From the NCBI GenBank assembly GCA_015487405.1, contig WFPV01000175.1, forward strand, positions 1 through 7,771: a stretch of 7,771 bases of DNA. The letters are read 5' to 3'. The notes beneath the pieces are model-generated. The model made no database searches. It saw nothing but the letters and a program-made list of their open reading frames with translations, and was not told the origin of the DNA. Every line of letters starts with the position of its first letter. Positions within the stretch are counted from its first letter, which is position 1. The position numbers were made by a program, and so were the translations under genes. This stretch comes from Aquifex sp. Its GTDB lineage: Bacteria; Aquificota; Aquificia; Aquificales; Aquificaceae. Positions 5,530 to 7,771 of this stretch are shown in pieces.

Positions 5530-5533
5530 TTTA

Positions 5534-5587
5534 CCACCTCCGCAGGTTTTTGGGCACTCCCCCTTAATTCTATGCCTGCGGGGGTGG
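5534..5587. repeat. 13-bp inverted repeat between divergent genes
   Basis: CCACCTCCGCAGG (5534-5546) and CCTGCGGGGGTGG (5575-5587) are inverted copies with one mismatch, separated by 28 bp. The left arm contains the ribosome site of the leftward membrane gene; a TAGAAT -10-like box of that gene (plus 5567-5572) lies between the arms. A transcript started at that box would carry only the ribosome-site arm, but a longer transcript would carry both and could hide the site. It could equally be an operator. Confidence 0.5.
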
Positions 5588-5612
5588 GCTATTTCACAAA
5601 GGGGGTTGACCC

Positions 5613-5906
5613 ATGTTCCTGAAGTTCGGACACACAGCAAGACCGCTTGAGGCGCTCAAGGAGATCAACGTCTGGTATCAGGAGGATGTAAGGCTCAAGC
5701 ATGTGAAAGGGACGACTGTAAAGAAGAAACACCCTAAGCTCAAGCTCCGCCTTGAGTTCTCAGACGGCTCTGCGTGGAGCTTTGACCTTCCCGATGGCAT
5801 AGACAGAGAGGAGTTTCTGAGGAAGTTCCTCAAGACGATAAACAGGCGGGTGATCACGGACGTTCCAGAGGTCGTGGAGAAGCTTGTAAAGGGGGAGAGG
5901 AAGTGA
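5613..5906 (+). CDS. Small soluble protein, unknown
   Basis: 97-residue basic protein with no recognised family. Predicted from sequence: strands INVWYQEDVRLKHV, LKLRLEFSDG and AWSFDLPDG, then two helices (REEFLRKFLKTINRRV and EVVEKLVKGE). This is a small alpha/beta fold with a strongly charged surface and about 20 lysines and arginines. ATG 5613 has AAGGGGG about 8 nt upstream. The gene is flanked on both sides by leftward membrane genes: divergent from the 171-residue gene and convergent with the 161-residue gene, whose stop codon lies 2 bp away, so there is no space for a terminator between them. Codon use and charge pattern on this strand are much more protein-like than on the other. Confidence 0.75.
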   Translation: MFLKFGHTARPLEALKEINVWYQEDVRLKHVKGTTVKKKHPKLKLRLEFSDGSAWSFDLPDGIDREEFLRKFLKTINRRVITDVPEVVEKLVKGERK

Positions 5907-5908
5907 GG

Positions 5909-6394
5909 TCAAGGAAACCTCTTTATCTCCTTAAGTATCCCTTCAGAAAGTTCGCCTATTCCTGTGTCCTTTCTCATGACCTGAATAAGCTCATGCACCA
6001 CTTCCTTTACGGACCCGAAGAACGCTTCAGGGTCCTCGTGGAACTCTTCTCTATGACAAAAGAGGCTAAGGAGAAGAACATTCCTAAAAACGTCCTCACT
6101 GAGGAAAAGGCTTTTCTCATAGCAAAAAAGATAAAGTCTGAATACTCTACCGCAGACATCGTTCTCCTCAAGTATTTCCTTAAGAGTCTTGCGGTCATCT
6201 TTTCCAATTACGGAGTAAGCCTTGATGAGCGCCCACATAAGCTCCGCGAGGAGCCCGCCCATCTCTTCGTAAGCAGATATCTTCCTCTGATAGACAAACT
6301 CCTTGTACTTGTCTCTTCTGTAGAGGAAGAACCCCAGAAGGGCGGTAAAAACCGCAGAAAGAAAGCCAATAAGGGCACCGGTAAGGGTGTCCAT
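5909..6394 (-). CDS. Single-span membrane protein with cytoplasmic helical domain, unknown
   Basis: 161-residue protein with an N-terminal membrane anchor (residues 5-25, TGALIGFLSAVFTALLGFFLY) followed by RRDKYKEF, so the charge rule places the N-terminus outside and the bulk inside the cell. The pattern anchor, basic stretch, QRKISAYEEMGGLLAELM is common in small phage and bacterial proteins of unknown role. The remainder is helical and carries three cysteines (DVCGRVF, LFCYEK, LFCHREE). The ATG at 6394 is preceded on the minus strand by TGTTAGAAT with 7 bases between the -10 box and the ATG and by no real Shine-Dalgarno, so the mRNA may be leaderless. A plus-strand frame of 175 codons over the same DNA (5903-6430) is judged a shadow, although its GTGA overlap with the previous stop looks tempting. 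The spanin idea is unlikely because the domain faces the cytoplasm. Confidence 0.7.
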   Translation of the reverse strand: MDTLTGALIGFLSAVFTALLGFFLYRRDKYKEFVYQRKISAYEEMGGLLAELMWALIKAYSVIGKDDRKTLKEILEENDVCGRVFRLYLFCYEKSLFLSEDVFRNVLLLSLFCHREEFHEDPEAFFGSVKEVVHELIQVMRKDTGIGELSEGILKEIKRFP

Positions 6395-6418
6395 AAACCC
6401 GATTCTAACAGGGAGGTG
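6392..6418. repeat. Duplicated upstream element, copy A
   Basis: Core ATTCTAACAGGGAGGTG (6402-6418) matches copy B (6728-6744) at 16 of 17 bases, and similarity continues through the start codon CAT on the minus-strand side with a one-base length difference. The copies are 326 bp apart in the same orientation. Here the AGGGAGGTG on the plus strand precedes no plausible gene, so the shared function is more likely on the minus strand or the copy is a relic. Confidence 0.7.
6402..6410 (-). promoter_or_regulatory. Extended -10 promoter of the 161-residue gene
   Basis: TGTTAGAAT on the minus strand matches an extended -10 (TGn plus TAGAAT). No clear -35 is present, as is allowed for extended -10 promoters. 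The box ends 7 bases before the ATG, which would put the transcription start at or just before the start codon. The same nine bases stand at the same distance before the 62-residue gene. Confidence 0.5.
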
Positions 6419-6430
6419 AGCAACAGTTGA

Positions 6431-6538
6431 TTACACGGGCTTTTGTCCCTTCCTTTTCTCAGAATACCGGAGGAGAGCATAGGACACAAAGAAGAAAATG
6501 GTTCCGACAACAGCCATACCTATCAGAGTCTTATCCAT
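6431..6538 (-). CDS. 35-residue single-span membrane microprotein
   Basis: 35-residue protein: membrane segment residues 4-23 (TLIGMAVVGTIFFFVSYALL), then a basic tail RYSEKRKGQKPV, predicted N-out/C-in. The ATG at 6538 has GGAGG six bases upstream, within the end of the 62-residue gene, and overlaps its stop in ATGGATAA, a classical coupling arrangement. The size is below normal annotation limits, but the ribosome site, overlap and clean hydrophobic segment with positive-inside tail all agree. Function unknown; small accessory lysis, regulatory or membrane-anchoring roles are possible. Confidence 0.6.
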   Translation of the reverse strand: MDKTLIGMAVVGTIFFFVSYALLRYSEKRKGQKPV

Positions 6539-6719
6539 CCCTGTCCTCCACAGGTAATAATATAGCGGAACCAAGGACATTTACCATCCCGAGGACAAAG
6601 ACAAACCACATCGTATCAGGCTCTATCCTGTCCGAGAGGGCAAGTATAAAGGCTCCCACCATAAGACCTACACCGAAAGCTCTTTGGGCTTCCAGCAGAA
6701 ACCTGAACCTCTCTTTCAT
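6531..6719 (-). CDS. 62-residue two-span membrane protein (holin-like topology)
   Basis: 62-residue protein with two membrane segments, about residues 14-29 (AFGVGLMVGAFILALS) and 37-55 (TMWFVFVLGMVNVLGSAILL), a short loop (DRIEPD), a basic N-terminus (MKERFRF) and an acidic end (PVEDRDG). A two-span hairpin of this size with both ends inside recalls class II holins, but the acidic C-terminus is atypical and no endolysin is beside it, so this is topology only. I chose the ATG at 6719 because it lies 8 bases behind an extended -10 TGTTAGAAT; a TTG at 6737 would include the promoter. The stop overlaps the start of the 35-residue gene. The gene is divergent from the ParB-like gene and its promoter lies over that gene's ribosome-site region. 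Confidence 0.7.
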   Translation of the reverse strand: MKERFRFLLEAQRAFGVGLMVGAFILALSDRIEPDTMWFVFVLGMVNVLGSAILLPVEDRDG

Positions 6720-6744
6720 ACAAACCAATTCTAACAAGGAGGTG
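6717..6744. repeat. Duplicated upstream element, copy B
   Basis: Core ATTCTAACAAGGAGGTG (6728-6744), 16/17 identical to copy A at 6402-6418. On the plus strand its AAGGAGGTG is the ribosome site of the ParB-like gene; on the minus strand it carries the -10 box of the 62-residue gene. One short element therefore serves both directions. Confidence 0.7.
6728..6736 (-). promoter_or_regulatory. Extended -10 promoter of the 62-residue gene
   Basis: TGTTAGAAT on the minus strand, identical to the box before the 161-residue gene, 8 bases from the ATG at 6719. A -35 box is not evident. The predicted transcript is leaderless or nearly so. Polymerase bound here would cover the DNA that encodes the start of the ParB-like mRNA. 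Confidence 0.5.
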
Positions 6745-6749
6745 GTGTG

Positions 6750-7771
6750 ATGGGGAAAATTGTGGAGCTTGAACTCAAAGACCTTGAGGTTCCTCAGGGG
6801 TTACTTCCGAGGGTTCTTACTGGAACCGTAGAGGAAAAGGTAGAGGAATACAGGGAGCTACTTGAGGAAGGCGTGGAATTTGACCCTATTCAGGTATGGG
6901 AGCGTGAAGACGGACGCTACTGGGTTATAGACGGCGTCCACAGGGTAGAGGCTCACAAAAGGGCAGGCAAAGAGAGGATAAAGGCTAAGCTCGTAAAGTG
7001 CAAAGACGAGCTTAATTACAGGATTAAGGCAATTCAGGCGAACCTGAAACACGGGCTTGCCCTGGCTAAGGGGGAGAGACCGATCTTAGCTCAGACCCTA
7101 TACAGACAGGGGTTTTCGGAAGAAGAGGTAAGGAAGGTGTTCGGAGTCTCCTCAGATACAGTCCGCAAGTGGCTCGCCCCCGTAAAGCAAGAAGAAAAAC
7201 GGGAAAAGATAAGGAGGGCGATTGAACTGAGAGAGAAGGGGTGGAAGGTTAAGGATATTGCGAAGGAATTGGGGGTTCCAGAGCGCACGCTCCACGAATG
7301 GTTTAAAACTGCAAAAATGGCAGATATTGCCAAAATGACACTCCTCACCCCCGCCGGCGACCCCACGCCCGAGGGCATAAGGCTGTTTGAAGAGTATCTG
7401 AGGACACAAGACCGCCTCCCTCCTGCTTGGAACTGGGAGAACTTCTCAAGATGGCTTGAAAGGGAGGGAAAAGAGGTGGAAGGGGATGTAAAAGAGTTCG
7501 TCTCCTACTTCATAAAACCCGTATCCAGGGCAATCAAACTCTTCGCAGGTCAGGGAGAGGAGGACTGGAACGCAGTAAAGAGATACCTGAGCGCCAAAGA
7601 ACCTCTCTCTAAGCTCACAGCCACATCAAGGGAGAAGCTTTTCACTTGGGCGAAAAGATTCTGGGACAAGGAACCCAAAAAGGCAGAAGCTCCCTCAGAA
7701 CCTCCCTCCTACTCCCCTTCGGCGGGTTCCCAGCCCGCCTTTTCTGAAGAAGACCCCTATGCGGACAGAGA
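6750..7771 (+). CDS. ParB-like DNA-binding protein, partial at right end
   Basis: The first 340 residues of a protein with no stop codon in the window. Residues 1-82 resemble the ParB/Srx-type domain: strand ELELKDLEVP, the PR following it (20-21), WVIDGVHRVEAHKRAG (58-73) with the GxHR signature, and a strand IKAKLV. NLKHGLALAKGER (98-110) recalls the NxxHG box of ParB proteins. Two helix-turn-helix segments follow, 121-142 (SEEEVRKVFGVSSDTVRKWL) and 164-186 (WKVKDIAKELGVPERTLHEW). Residues 200-310 are helical and unassigned, and from 311 there is a Pro/Ser-rich linker. No ParA is visible upstream. AAGGAGGTG five bases before the ATG is the best ribosome site in the window. In phages such proteins are linked to partition, or in Mu-like phages to the transposition/replication block; role here uncertain. 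A 15-bp palindrome (7318-7332) lies inside the gene. Confidence 0.85.
   Translation, partial: MGKIVELELKDLEVPQGLLPRVLTGTVEEKVEEYRELLEEGVEFDPIQVWEREDGRYWVIDGVHRVEAHKRAGKERIKAKLVKCKDELNYRIKAIQANLKHGLALAKGERPILAQTLYRQGFSEEEVRKVFGVSSDTVRKWLAPVKQEEKREKIRRAIELREKGWKVKDIAKELGVPERTLHEWFKTAKMADIAKMTLLTPAGDPTPEGIRLFEEYLRTQDRLPPAWNWENFSRWLEREGKEVEGDVKEFVSYFIKPVSRAIKLFAGQGEEDWNAVKRYLSAKEPLSKLTATSREKLFTWAKRFWDKEPKKAEAPSEPPSYSPSAGSQPAFSEEDPYADR

Noticed and set aside
4858..5622. Plus-strand 254-codon frame as a gene
   Set aside because: The product is rich in Ser, Cys, His and Pro with no fold-like pattern. The opposite frame has a strong ribosome site and well-formed membrane segments. Retained only as a strand conflict to check.
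5909..6394. 161-residue protein as an inner-membrane spanin (Rz)
   Set aside because: Basic residues directly after the anchor place the domain in the cytoplasm, and no outer-membrane lipoprotein partner frame was found.
5903..6430. Plus-strand 175-codon frame overlapping the previous stop as GTGA
   Set aside because: It is antisense to the 161-residue protein, which has a clear membrane anchor with positive-inside charges and its own extended -10 box. The plus frame lacks domain features.
6427..6750. Plus-strand 107-codon frame following AGGGAGGTG of copy A
   Set aside because: Begins with TTG, is rich in Ser, Thr, Pro and Asn, and lies opposite the 35- and 62-residue membrane proteins, which are coupled by an overlap.

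Overview
The window looks like part of a temperate phage or prophage, probably from a thermophilic bacterium. Contractile-tail genes, a LexA/CI-type repressor, a divergent Cro-like regulator, a CII-like regulator, a recombination-type protein and a ParB-like protein lie close together with almost no free space. Heavy use of AGG/AGA and ATA codons, the many Lys/Glu-rich proteins and the strong AAGGAGG ribosome sites recall Aquificota and similar thermophiles. That host assignment is an inference from style, not a match. No tRNA, rRNA, CRISPR array, insertion sequence or integrase is visible.

Left arm, minus strand (1-2782). Reading leftward from the immunity region come the S24-type repressor, a 278-residue two-segment membrane protein 15 nt behind it, then the P2-like tail genes U, X and D. 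D runs off the window. U-X-D is the P2 order, but the gene in front of U is the membrane protein, not a tape-measure gene.

Immunity switch (2783-2911). The 129 bp between the two divergent regulators hold one perfect 15-bp palindrome and one related imperfect palindrome, centred 30 bp apart. A good sigma70-type rightward promoter (TTGATT, 17 bp, TAAAAT) has the second palindrome in its spacer. A weaker leftward promoter candidate touches the first.

Early rightward operon, plus strand (2912-4861). Cro-like gene, CII-like gene, a 53-residue membrane protein, an 83-residue unknown and a 253-residue protein resembling phage recombination/annealing proteins. The last three junctions are all ATGA overlaps, so translation is probably coupled.

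Mixed-strand block (4862-6749). A GC-rich, hairpin-rich spacer is followed by a leftward 171-residue membrane protein (5014-5529), a rightward 97-residue unknown (5613-5906), and a leftward run of three small membrane proteins (161, 35 and 62 residues) between 5909 and 6719. The 161- and 62-residue genes start just behind near-identical copies of a short element carrying an extended -10 motif, so their mRNAs may be leaderless. These antisense membrane genes resemble an accessory cassette set into the early region.

Right end, plus strand (6750-7771). A ParB-like protein with a nuclease-type N-terminal domain and two helix-turn-helix segments continues past the window. Such genes often lie near the transposase genes of Mu-like phages, so a transposition or replication module may follow; this cannot be seen here. 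No stretch longer than 300 bases lacks a gene; the longest gap is about 150 bases (4862-5013).
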